Source of the DNA: Paraglaciecola sp. 20A4
Lineage (GTDB): Bacteria; Pseudomonadota; Gammaproteobacteria; Enterobacterales; Alteromonadaceae
Length of the DNA stretch: 64,000 nt
Reading direction: 5' to 3'
Assembly: GCF_011378905.1 (NCBI RefSeq)
Contig: NZ_WTPY01000005.1
Coordinates: 203,252 to 267,251 of the forward strand
Notes under the pieces: model-generated
Databases searched by the model: none
What the model was told of the DNA's origin: nothing
The model's input: the letters and a program-made list of their open reading frames with translations, nothing else
Translations under genes and position numbers: made by a program
Part shown: one piece after another, positions 8,502 through 16,931 of the stretch
How positions within the stretch are numbered: the first letter of the stretch is position 1
Layout: every line of letters begins with the position of its first letter

Positions 8502-9743
8502 TTAAGCGCGAATTTGGCCTGTTCCACTGACTAGATATTTCTCAGCGGTAAGTGACTCAAGTCCCATTGGGCCATAAGCGTGTAGCTTAGAAGTCGCAAT
8601 ACCAATCTCAGCGCCCAAGCCAAGCTCACTGCCGTCAGAAAAACGCGATGATGCGTTTACCATTACCACTGAGGCATCAACACTGCGCTGAAAGCGCTTA
8701 GCGGTGATTTCATTGGTCGTGCAGATAACCTCTGTATGGTGGCTGCCAAAGCGTGAAATGTGATCAAATGCTGCATCTATGTCGTCAACAATGCCTACTG
8801 CTATTTCCAAATCCAGATATTCAACACCGAATTCATCATCTTGTATTACAGTGGCATTATCAAAATAAGTCGCAGCCTTTGCACTGGCATTCACTTTTAC
8901 TTGCTTGCTTTGCAACGCGGCGGCAGCCAATGGTAAGAATTCATCGGCGATGTCTTTATGCACGATGAGTCCTTCAAGGGCATTACAAACTCCCGTGCGA
9001 TGGGTTTTACCGTTAACTAAAATATCGATAGCTGTTTGTAAATCTGCGTCTTTATCAATGTAAAGATGACACACACCTTTGAAGTGCTGAATAACAGGGA
9101 TTTTACTGTTATCGGTCACATAACGAATAAGCCCTTCACCGCCACGTGGAATAATCACGTCGATATAATCACTCTGCTGCATCAATTCCATCATCAACTC
9201 ACGGTCAGGATTGGGCACCACTGTAATCAACTCAACAGGCAAATTGTGCTTTTTAAGTACATCTTGCAGTACGCCGGCGATGGCTTTACTGCTACCAAGC
9301 GCTTCTTTACCACCACGCAGAATGACGCCGTTGCCTGATTTGAAGCATAATGCACCAGCATCTGCGGTAACATTTGGACGCGCTTCATAAATCATGCAAA
9401 CGACTCCAAGCGGAATACGCATCTTACTAATTTTAAGGCCGTTTGGTCGTTCACCAATCACACGCTCTTGCCCAGCGGGGTCTGGTAGTGCGACGATGGT
9501 TTCTATTCCCAGGGCCATACTTTCAACGCGCTCGGCGTTTAATGTTAATCGGTCAATCATGGCAGCACCTAAACCGTCTTTCTCAGCTTGGGCTAGGTCA
9601 ATTGCGTTGGCTGCGTAAATTTCTTCAGCGTTAGCGCGCAGTGCGTCAGCCATATCCTGCAATACAATATTTTTCGTTTTTTCATCTAAAACAGCTAATA
9701 CTTTGGCAGCTTGTGCTGCGTTCTTTGCTAATTCTTTAATCAT
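8502..9743 (-). CDS. proA: Gamma-glutamyl phosphate reductase
   Basis: ProA (413 aa) reduces gamma-glutamyl phosphate to glutamate semialdehyde with NADPH, the second step of proline synthesis in the cytoplasm. Recognisable regions are the cofactor-binding EARPNVTADAGALCFKSGNG, the catalytic-Cys segment GKTHRTGVCNALEG, and RFSDGSELGLGAEIGIATSK near the C-terminus. It follows proB with a 2-base gap, and its GGAG ribosome site lies at the end of proB. Length and motifs are typical. Confidence 0.97.
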   Translation of the reverse strand: MIKELAKNAAQAAKVLAVLDEKTKNIVLQDMADALRANAEEIYAANAIDLAQAEKDGLGAAMIDRLTLNAERVESMALGIETIVALPDPAGQERVIGERPNGLKISKMRIPLGVVCMIYEARPNVTADAGALCFKSGNGVILRGGKEALGSSKAIAGVLQDVLKKHNLPVELITVVPNPDRELMMELMQQSDYIDVIIPRGGEGLIRYVTDNSKIPVIQHFKGVCHLYIDKDADLQTAIDILVNGKTHRTGVCNALEGLIVHKDIADEFLPLAAAALQSKQVKVNASAKAATYFDNATVIQDDEFGVEYLDLEIAVGIVDDIDAAFDHISRFGSHHTEVICTTNEITAKRFQRSVDASVVMVNASSRFSDGSELGLGAEIGIATSKLHAYGPMGLESLTAEKYLVSGTGQIRA

Positions 9744-9745
9744 GT

Positions 9746-10852
9746 TTATTGTTTCTCCAATGACGCGATATTCTTTTTCGAGATAATAGGGCCGGTTCTA
9801 TTTTGAAATTCTCCGGCAAATTCACGGTCGTCTTGATCGGCGATAAAACTCAATAGGCAACTGCTGTAGTTTGAGCGTGCTTTTGCAATACGCGTACCGT
9901 CGTCTTTTCTTAACAAGATGGTGTCACCTACGGCAAAACTACCGTTCACTTCAACAATTTCATCACTGGTTAATTGCTCACCATGCACTGAAAACTCGGT
10001 ATCGAAATCGTTATTAACGACCACTTCACCCTGTTCTGACGCGGTATGCCTCATCCAATGATCATGTTCTTGCATAGGTTTGGCGTAAGGTCTAAAGAAA
10101 GTCCCTGGGTTTTTACCCTCGAGCAGGCTGTTAAAGCTTGCTGACTTGAAGCCATTAACAATAAAGGTATCGATACCATGAGACGTAGCCTTCTCTGCTG
10201 CTTCAATTTTAGTTTTCATACCACCGGTACCCACCGCACTGGTCGCGCCGCCGCCCATAGCGAAAATACGACTATCGATGGTGGTAACTTCAGGCAACAA
10301 CACTGCGTCGTCATGGATGTTAGGATTTTTATCGTACAAACCATCTACGTCAGAACAAATAATTAAGGCATCTGCGTCGGCTGACGCCGCAACCATGGCT
10401 GATAAATTATCGTTGTCACCGACTTTTAAGTCATCTGTCGTTACCGTATCGTTTTCGTTGATAATGGGTAACACACCGTTATTTAACAGTGAAAAAATGG
10501 TTTCACGAATACTGACATAACGCTCACGGTCTCGAAGATCGCCATGAGTTAATAAAATTTGCGCAGTAGGGAAATCAAAAAGTCTATCCCAAGTGGCCAT
10601 CATTTCGGTTTGACCAGCCGCCGCCATGGCTTTTTTTAAGGCAATATCGATGTTATCCGTTTCCGGAAATAAGTGTGCGCCGGCAGCAACAGAACCTGAG
10701 GATACTAATACCACCTGAACCCCGTTGGCTCTTAAACGCACGATAAATTGTGCGATACTGAGTAGGTAATGACTGCTACACCCTTTGCGATGGGGTGCAA
10801 TAAGTGCGCTGCCTACTTTGATTACAACGCGTTTCCATTGTGAAAGATCCAT
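9746..10852 (-). CDS. proB: Glutamate 5-kinase
   Basis: ProB (368 aa) phosphorylates glutamate to gamma-glutamyl phosphate, the committed and normally proline-inhibited step of proline synthesis. The amino-acid kinase domain spans about residues 6-255 (KRVVIKVGSALIAP, LVSSGSVAAG, NENDTVTTDDLKVGDNDNLSA, VGTGGMKTKIEAA). A C-terminal PUA domain covers about 275-360 (GSFAVGDTILLRKDDG). AAGGAA precedes the ATG. It is the first gene of proBA. The residue pattern gives no sign of loss of feedback control, but that cannot be judged without alignment. Confidence 0.97.
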   Translation of the reverse strand: MDLSQWKRVVIKVGSALIAPHRKGCSSHYLLSIAQFIVRLRANGVQVVLVSSGSVAAGAHLFPETDNIDIALKKAMAAAGQTEMMATWDRLFDFPTAQILLTHGDLRDRERYVSIRETIFSLLNNGVLPIINENDTVTTDDLKVGDNDNLSAMVAASADADALIICSDVDGLYDKNPNIHDDAVLLPEVTTIDSRIFAMGGGATSAVGTGGMKTKIEAAEKATSHGIDTFIVNGFKSASFNSLLEGKNPGTFFRPYAKPMQEHDHWMRHTASEQGEVVVNNDFDTEFSVHGEQLTSDEIVEVNGSFAVGDTILLRKDDGTRIAKARSNYSSCLLSFIADQDDREFAGEFQNRTGPIISKKNIASLEKQ

Positions 10853-10863
10853 TGAATGTTTCC

Positions 10864-11172
10864 TTAATTTGAATGTTGTTTAGCTAAAACTAAATGAGTT
10901 TCGTCGAACTTGGCAACTGTGGCTTCGCTTGGTTCGTCAGCGAAGAAATCAACGAGCCATATTACAGCGGCACTAACAGACATAGCCCCTGATAGACCTG
11001 TAAGCGTCCAGCCACACATATGAGATGCGCCCGCGGAAAATGTAAACACTTGGGGGCTAACCTGCAGGTCGGCAGGAATGTAGTCTGATACATCGCCGGT
11101 ATGACGACGGTAGGCGAACACGCCTATACCCAGCATAGCGATAAAATATACTGCTAAAGAGATATAACTCAT
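10864..11172 (-). pseudogene. Internally deleted PutP (Na+/proline symporter) remnant, 102 aa
   Basis: The first about 68 residues match the start of PutP: YFIAMLGIGVFAYRR, SDYI, then SAGASHMCGWTLTGLSGAM. The last about 30 residues (ADEPSEATVAKFDE) look like the end of PutP. The roughly 400 residues between, nearly the whole transporter, are missing, yet the frame is kept. The Asp of the Na+ site in SAGASDMSGW (Asp55 in E. coli PutP) is His here, and the GGR motif before it is lost. No ribosome site is evident. It lies 12 bases upstream of proB. It is probably a dead gene; a retained small membrane protein is the alternative. Confidence 0.65.
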
Positions 11173-11182
11173 ATTGTGTTAA

Positions 11183-11356
11183 TTAGTGGCTAGTAGAGAT
11201 TTGGCTTTTAGTGCGAGCGCGAGATAGGCTGCCAATAGCGATGACGAACACGGAAATGCAGGCCGTTAACGAAAAGCTTAATTTATGAATAATTGCATTA
11301 ACGAGTAAGGTGGCAGGTTGATTCAGCGTCTTGCCTATCGCTTTAAGGATTTGCAT
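11183..11356 (-). CDS. Small membrane protein of unknown function, 57 aa
   Basis: The protein starts MQILKAIGKTLNQPATLLVN, has one hydrophobic segment (about residues 28-43, LSFSLTACISVFVIAIG) and a basic C-terminus. The ATG at 11354-11356 is preferred to one 11 codons upstream because GGAG lies 7 bases before it. It is followed after 10 bases by the PutP remnant and then proBA, so the four may be cotranscribed. I do not recognise a family. It could be a small accessory protein once paired with the symporter, or simply a chance survivor. Confidence 0.5.
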   Translation of the reverse strand: MQILKAIGKTLNQPATLLVNAIIHKLSFSLTACISVFVIAIGSLSRARTKSQISTSH

Positions 11357-11665
11357 TTTATCTCCGTAAATGAATAATGGGTTGTGCACTTATAATTACA
11401 GGTCAATTAATTAGTACACGAATCATTATGCTTAATTACTGCCCAAAGATCAAATTTAAATCCTGATCATTAAGCCTAATAAGTTACCCTGAAAGGTAAA
11501 AACTGTCGTTACTCCAATAGATTTAATCACCTTCAGCATTGATACCCCCGAAGTTTGTGCCTTATTAATTCAATACAATTTTTAGCATGAGAAAAAGTGC
11601 TTTAGGTTGCATTCGAGGGGAAATTTGCTAGGGTTCGCCCGTTACTGACAATGCAGGTAAAAAAG

Positions 11666-12163
11666 ATGAGAAAATACGATGAGTTACTGGTGTCATTGCG
11701 CCGTGTTATACGAGCGATAGACCTTTACTCAAAAAAACTCAGTAAAGAATCTGGTTTAACCAGTCCTCAACTGATCGTTATGCAAGAAATTTTCAACAAT
11801 GATGATGTGATGGTTAAAGATATTGCTAACCACATCAATTTGAGTTCTGCCACCGTTACCAGTATTTTAGACCGCTTAGAGGCACGAGGTTATGTAGTAC
11901 GTGAGCGTTCGACAATAGATAAGCGAAAAGTCGGCGTTAGATTAACAGCGACAGGTACCAACGCGTTTAATAACGCCCCAACGTTATTACAAGAACATTT
12001 TATTAAACGCTTCGAAGCCTTAGATGAATGGGAGCAAACCCAATTGGTATCTACAATGCAACGAATTGCTAAAATGATGGATGCAGATTCACTAGACGCA
12101 GCTCCGTTACTTCAAGTCGGCCAAATACATCCCCAAAATGCACATGGAGAGAACCCTAAGTAG
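11666..12163 (+). CDS. MarR-family regulator, CosR/EctR-like
   Basis: This is a winged-helix MarR protein of 165 residues. The sequence VIRAIDLYSKKLSKESGLTSPQLIVMQEI, then LSSATVTSILDRLEARGYVVRERSTIDKRKV and the C-terminal LDAAPLLQ, resembles the CosR/EctR subgroup. That subgroup controls compatible-solute genes (ectoine, betaine) in response to salt in vibrios and methylotrophs. No ectoine genes are in the window, but proBA and a proline symporter remnant are divergent neighbours. An ATG lies five codons upstream at 11651 without a ribosome site, whereas AGG at 8 bases supports 11666. Confidence 0.85.
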   Translation: MRKYDELLVSLRRVIRAIDLYSKKLSKESGLTSPQLIVMQEIFNNDDVMVKDIANHINLSSATVTSILDRLEARGYVVRERSTIDKRKVGVRLTATGTNAFNNAPTLLQEHFIKRFEALDEWEQTQLVSTMQRIAKMMDADSLDAAPLLQVGQIHPQNAHGENPK

Positions 12164-12201
12164 GCGTTCTCCCCAATATTTGACTTAACAACCAAACGTT
12201 A

Positions 12202-12774
12202 TTAGTTAAGCTGATCGTCTTTCCAGTACTTAGTCCCTTTCACCGTCGCTTGTAATGATAAACCGCTCTCAGTTAACTGATATATAGTGATGTTATCGAC
12301 AGTGACTTCACCACTTTTGGCAGCGCCCTTGTCACCCGCTTTTGCTGCAGCGTCAGCTTGCGCACCAAACGCCCAACCTTGGTCTACAAAGCGCGACATA
12401 ACGGCTTCATTATGAAATACAAAAACCGCGCGAAAATCTTTTACGCCAGCACCTAACCCTAATCCTACTTCAGCCATTTTCATGTACGTTTGCTTGCCAG
12501 TTTGATTATCTGTTACCACACCATAACCTCCACCAAAACTGGCTAAAATTAAATTTACGTTTGCGTTGTCGAAAACGGCATAACCCGGCGCGCTATTAAT
12601 TTGTGAACGCACACTGGGCTTAAGTTCAAACAACTCCGTAAGTACCTTATCTTTCATAGTTTGAACAGCCTGACGCTTTTGAGTGACAGTGGCATCAGTA
12701 GCTGTTGCACAGCCAGCTAACAAAATTAAAGAAAATACAGAAAAAATTACTAAAAACAATGACTTATTTTGCAT
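12202..12774 (-). CDS. SYLF-domain (YSC84-like) lipoprotein, 190 aa
   Basis: A lipoprotein signal peptide with lipobox LLAGC places the mature protein at an envelope membrane from Cys22. The rest is a single SYLF/Ysc84 domain: KVLTELFELKPSVRSQINSAPGYAVFDNANVNLILASFGGGYGVVTD, then VGLGLGAGVKDFRAVFVFHN. In eukaryotes SYLF domains bind phosphoinositides; bacterial forms are widespread small lipoproteins of unknown role. An AAGGAC ribosome site lies 7 bases before the ATG. The gene is convergent with the MarR gene (38 bases apart) and divergent from mlaA. Confidence 0.88.
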   Translation of the reverse strand: MQNKSLFLVIFSVFSLILLAGCATATDATVTQKRQAVQTMKDKVLTELFELKPSVRSQINSAPGYAVFDNANVNLILASFGGGYGVVTDNQTGKQTYMKMAEVGLGLGAGVKDFRAVFVFHNEAVMSRFVDQGWAFGAQADAAAKAGDKGAAKSGEVTVDNITIYQLTESGLSLQATVKGTKYWKDDQLN

Positions 12775-13141
12775 AAGTAGTCCTTAAGGAAGCTATAATT
12801 AATATTACTTAAGGATAAAGCAATTACCGAACCAATAGTCACAACCGCATGATAAATAAAAGATAATTTTAGCAATTTACAAAGTAGAACGAATTTAACG
12901 GTCAGCAAACCCTTCGGCCATTCACAGAATCAGTAACTTTGTCGTAATAGCTAAGTAGTTTTTTCCGATGTGGGGAGCCCCGATGGACTCAAAGAGTTAC
13001 TTTATCAATTTAAATCAATAATTTAATAGTGGAATAAATCTTGTATCTTATTGTTAGCAGCGTTCTGTAGTCGGTGATACATAAAATAAATAACAGCACC
13101 TTTTATAGTATTCGCACTTTTAATCCTAGAGGAATAACAGC
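12775..13141. other. 367-base divergent intergenic region (SYLF lipoprotein / mlaA)
   Basis: This AT-rich region should hold promoters for both flanking genes. I see no strong inverted repeat, RNA gene or convincing small gene, and no promoter good enough to report. Confidence 0.5.
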
Positions 13142-14098
13142 TTGCCTATTACACCCATACTGAACAAAATATTCGTCAGCAGCATCTTCTGTGCGACCTT
13201 ATTTCTAAGTGCTTGTAGCTCTAACACTACGCCACAACCTATACCTAAAGCTGAAACCACAAACAGTGTGGGTAGTGAGCTGGTAGTAAAAAGCTCTCAC
13301 GGCACCCAAACGATAGAGCCTACCGTTATTAGTTACGTAGCACCTAACAGCGAACAGACGACCAAAAATGATACCCAACTGGCATTTGATGATCCTTTAG
13401 AGTTTATTAACCGTCCCATTTTCGCATTTAACGATAAATTGTTTGAGTACATACTAATTCCTGCCGCAAATGGTTATACAAAGGTAGTTCCCGATCCAGT
13501 ACGAACCAGTGTTGGACACTTTTTTGGTAATATTCGGGAGCCATTAAACGCCTTAAATCAATTATTTCAAGGTGATATCGCTGATAGTGGTAAAAGTGTT
13601 GGACGCTTTCTTATCAATTCAACGATTGGGTTACTCGGATTTTTTGATCCTGCGACCGCGTGGTTTGAGATAAACGAGAATGTGAGCACAATTAACGACA
13701 CCTTAGTCAATTACGATGTTGGATACGGTAGCTATTTGGTATTACCTATTCTGGGTCAATCCGATTTACGTAATGGCTTCTCTACCATTACCGAGTCCAT
13801 CTTTAATCCTATTCAATACGCTACAGAAAACCCGCAAACGCTGTATATACAATCTTACGGGGGTTTCCATGCTTTTGCGCCTCAAGCACCCACCTATGAG
13901 AAATTACGCAGCGAAACCGATGATCCCTATGTGTTTTTCCGAAATCTCTACATGCAAAGTATGTTGCGCGATCAACAATTCCCTGTCGAAGACACAGGCA
14001 ATAAGCTTGAACAGCAAGACACTAAGAAGGTGGGTCTCCAGCAAGGCGAAAATGAGCATAACGTAGATGATGATGCTTCTGCATCACAACCGGAGTAA
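13142..14098 (+). CDS. mlaA: MlaA/VacJ family outer-membrane lipoprotein
   Basis: MlaA removes mislocalised phospholipids from the outer leaflet of the outer membrane. This 318-residue protein has a lipobox FLSAC near residue 24, a linker of about 60 residues, then the MlaA domain (about 83-285). Hallmarks are DPLEFINRPIFAFNDKL, GHFFGNIREPLNALNQLFQGD and PILGQSDLRNG. The tail is acidic. The start is TTG at 13142, supported by AGAGGAA about 9 bases upstream; no in-frame ATG exists near the signal peptide. It is followed after 7 bases by an RND/MMPL permease, not by the usual mlaFEDCB genes. Confidence 0.93.
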   Translation: MPITPILNKIFVSSIFCATLFLSACSSNTTPQPIPKAETTNSVGSELVVKSSHGTQTIEPTVISYVAPNSEQTTKNDTQLAFDDPLEFINRPIFAFNDKLFEYILIPAANGYTKVVPDPVRTSVGHFFGNIREPLNALNQLFQGDIADSGKSVGRFLINSTIGLLGFFDPATAWFEINENVSTINDTLVNYDVGYGSYLVLPILGQSDLRNGFSTITESIFNPIQYATENPQTLYIQSYGGFHAFAPQAPTYEKLRSETDDPYVFFRNLYMQSMLRDQQFPVEDTGNKLEQQDTKKVGLQQGENEHNVDDDASASQPE

Positions 14099-14105
14099 GT
14101 AATTC

Positions 14106-16535
14106 ATGACTGCATCTATAGCTAACTTTATTATCCGCTATGCCAAGCTTATTCTGGCTTTATTCGTTATCGCTGGAGGCCTAGCAGCATGGTCAGCGCA
14201 ACAATTTAAGATTGATGCGTCGGCGGACACTTTATTGATAAAAAACAATAAAATGTTTGTGCAAACCCAAGTGATGAATGAGCGTTTTTCGCCACAAGAG
14301 TTTATCTTGGTGGCTTATAAGCCAAAAGATCATCCTGTTTTCAGTCAACAGTCTTTTAACGATATTCAGCAAATATCTAGCGAAATCAAAACCCTACCAC
14401 GAGTATCTGAAGTCACTAATATATTAAATGTGCCTTTACTGTCTTTATCGGGCGAACTAGACCCGGATCTGAAACCAGATCAATTGACCTGGCAGGCCAA
14501 TCGCTACTCTGCTGACAAAATGCGCGAGGTATTTACTGATCATCCGCTATTCACTGATCTGCTGGTAAACAAAGATCAGACGGCTACAGCCATGCAGATT
14601 GTATTCAAACCAAATACAGAATTACGAGATATACAGAGTAAGATCATTGCCATTCAACAAAAGGTTCTTGATGGACAACTAAGCGAACAAGACGAGCAAA
14701 CGATCGACAAGCTTAAGAAACAAGCTGAGCCCATAGAGGAGCAACTAAAAAAGGTTCGCCAACAAGAGATTAAGCAGATATACCAGATAATTGAGCCATT
14801 TAAAGATGACGCCGACTTATTTTTAGGTGGTGCTTACGTACTTGGTCAGCAGATGATCGACATAATTCAAAGCGACTTATTAGTATTTGGCAGTGCTATT
14901 GGCTTAGCTATTTGTTTGATCTTGTTCGTTCTGTTTAGAAAAATTCGCTGGGTTGTTCTGCCACTATTGTGCTGTGGATTAAGCGTATTACTAACCGTAG
15001 GCTTATTCGGATTACTCGATTTTAGAGCAACGGTTATCTCTTCAAACTTTATCGCATTGCAGCTAATTCTGACACTTGCGGTAGTGGTCCACTTGATTGT
15101 CGAGTTCCGTCAGTTAGAAGAACAAGACAAGGAAGCGAGCCAGCAAAGTCTATTGCATCAAACATTTATCAATAAATTCAAACCATGCCTGTATGCAGGC
15201 ATCACGACAAGTGTAGGCTTTGCCTCTCTATTATTCAGCGGTATACAGCCTGTCGTTAGCTTTGGTTGGATGATGATTGTAGCGATGGGTGTGTCTATCT
15301 CTGTCAGCCTATTATTATTTCCTGCGGTGCTAGCATCGTTTAAACGTAAAGGAGATAGTCATGAAAGTCGTGTCAGCCAATATGTAGTCTCAGCTATTAG
15401 TCATTTTACGTTAACAAACCCCACTTTAATTGTGTTAGTTACCCTTGTGGTAAGTGGCGGTGCCATTTTCGGTATTATGAAACTAAACGTGGAAAACAGC
15501 TTTTTAAACTATTTTAAAGAATCGACTCAAGTACGTACTGAATTGGAATTTATTGACCGAGAATTCGGCGGCTCTACTCCACTGGATTTGATTTACACAA
15601 TCCCCGAAAATGAACGTCGCGATGACTTAGTTTTAAGTGCTAAAACGGTCCAGACTTTGCAAAAAATTCAGCACGTGATGCGTCAATACGAAGCTACCGG
15701 CAATATTACCTCTGTGGTTAACTTCACTGAGCTGGCAAAGAAAATAAATAAAGGTAAACCACTCACCGAATATGAATTAACGGTTATTTATACATTACTT
15801 GATAAATCTCTCACAGAGCAATTATTAGGCGCTTATTTTGACCCTGAAAACAATCAGTTGCGTATTAGTACTCGCATTCAAGACAGTACTGTGAATTTCA
15901 ATCGAGCTGAATTTTTAAAAACCTTCAGAAACGATTTGCAGATGCTTGATATCGCACCTGATAGTTATAGCCTGACTAATTTATTTGTGCTTTATCAGGA
16001 CATTTTACAGCGTTTATTCTCATCACAAATTATGACTTTGGGCTTAGTTTTCGGTGCCCTCACGTTAGTTTTATTAGTTATATTTCGCTCTATCAAAGTA
16101 GCTATTATCGCGGTTATCCCTAACATTTTAACCACCCTAGTAATTTTAGGTATAATGGGATGGCTAGGAATCGCACTGGACTTAATGACAATCACTATTT
16201 CAGCGATTGCCATGGGGATAGCGGTCGATGACACCATTCATTTCGTGCATCGATATCTTGAAGAGTTAAATAAAGAAAATACTGATGGCAGTAAAGCGAT
16301 TAAAAGCACATTCAAGTCCGTGGGTTATGCGCTAATTTATACCACCACCATCATTGCTGTAGGCTTTTCATTACTTAGCTTTTCTGATTTCGTGCCCAGT
16401 ATATTGTTCGGACTATTAACCTGTTTGGCCATGGTGCTAGCTTTTGTAACTGATACCACATTACTGCCGGTACTGTTACGAAAATTCGTTCACCCTAAGA
16501 GCCAGAAAATGTCACCGGTGAGTGAAAAGGGATAA
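14106..16535 (+). CDS. RND superfamily (MMPL/HpnN-like) permease, 809 aa
   Basis: The protein has two repeated halves. Each starts with one helix (about residues 10-30 and 430-450), then a large periplasmic loop (about 30-250 and 455-640), then five helices. The second half carries ISAIAMGIAVDDTIHFVHRY, the acidic membrane motif expected in RND/MMPL/HpnN permeases, which use the proton gradient to move hydrophobic molecules such as lipids. At about 810 residues it is smaller than AcrB-type drug pumps (about 1,040). Coupling to mlaA suggests lipid transfer at the envelope, which is inference. GGAG lies at the end of mlaA. Confidence 0.88.
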   Translation: MTASIANFIIRYAKLILALFVIAGGLAAWSAQQFKIDASADTLLIKNNKMFVQTQVMNERFSPQEFILVAYKPKDHPVFSQQSFNDIQQISSEIKTLPRVSEVTNILNVPLLSLSGELDPDLKPDQLTWQANRYSADKMREVFTDHPLFTDLLVNKDQTATAMQIVFKPNTELRDIQSKIIAIQQKVLDGQLSEQDEQTIDKLKKQAEPIEEQLKKVRQQEIKQIYQIIEPFKDDADLFLGGAYVLGQQMIDIIQSDLLVFGSAIGLAICLILFVLFRKIRWVVLPLLCCGLSVLLTVGLFGLLDFRATVISSNFIALQLILTLAVVVHLIVEFRQLEEQDKEASQQSLLHQTFINKFKPCLYAGITTSVGFASLLFSGIQPVVSFGWMMIVAMGVSISVSLLLFPAVLASFKRKGDSHESRVSQYVVSAISHFTLTNPTLIVLVTLVVSGGAIFGIMKLNVENSFLNYFKESTQVRTELEFIDREFGGSTPLDLIYTIPENERRDDLVLSAKTVQTLQKIQHVMRQYEATGNITSVVNFTELAKKINKGKPLTEYELTVIYTLLDKSLTEQLLGAYFDPENNQLRISTRIQDSTVNFNRAEFLKTFRNDLQMLDIAPDSYSLTNLFVLYQDILQRLFSSQIMTLGLVFGALTLVLLVIFRSIKVAIIAVIPNILTTLVILGIMGWLGIALDLMTITISAIAMGIAVDDTIHFVHRYLEELNKENTDGSKAIKSTFKSVGYALIYTTTIIAVGFSLLSFSDFVPSILFGLLTCLAMVLAFVTDTTLLPVLLRKFVHPKSQKMSPVSEKG

Positions 16536-16931
16536 CTACATCGCTTAAATGCCTAGTTAACTGTCGTGATTCTTCACAGTTTAGTGCATAAATAATAACG
16601 AATATAAAAATAATCACTTAAATTCAAATAGTTACAAAGTTGCACGGAAATTGCTTTTGAATTTAATAAATAAAGTGCTGAAGAAACAGTTAAAAACACT
16701 TTTGCCAAGTTAACGCCTGAAAATCGCCGTTAACTTGCACCCGTTTTCGCTGGGGCTGGGGTGTTAAAACCCGGATACTGCTACTATCTGGCCCCGGCGA
16801 ATTCTCTGTTAGAGTGATTTAACTCGTCGCTGTAGAAAAATTTAAAGGAGTGAATAGGCACACTAGGAATTCGATCACTTAACAGAAAGTAATAAATGAT
16901 AAAATGGTCGTGTTGTCAGAGACACAAGAAA
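16536..16931. other. 396-base region between convergent genes
   Basis: This separates the RND permease gene from the convergent hybrid kinase gene. No coding sequence is supported. The only notable structure is a GC-rich hairpin at 16748-16799, listed separately; no clear U-run terminator was found for either gene. Confidence 0.5.
16748..16799 (+). other. GC-rich stem-loop in an intergenic region, possible structured RNA
   Basis: CGCTGGGGC (16748-16756) can pair with GCCCCGGCG (16791-16799) over 9 bases with one G-U pair. The 34-base loop contains a second small hairpin (GGGT/ACCC). The GC content stands out against the AT-rich surroundings. No known riboswitch or sRNA consensus was recognised. 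Confidence 0.3.

Noticed and set aside
9066..9634. Plus-strand open frames opposite proA
   Set aside because: They are opposite a well-conserved gene with the correct family motifs and show no domain of their own.
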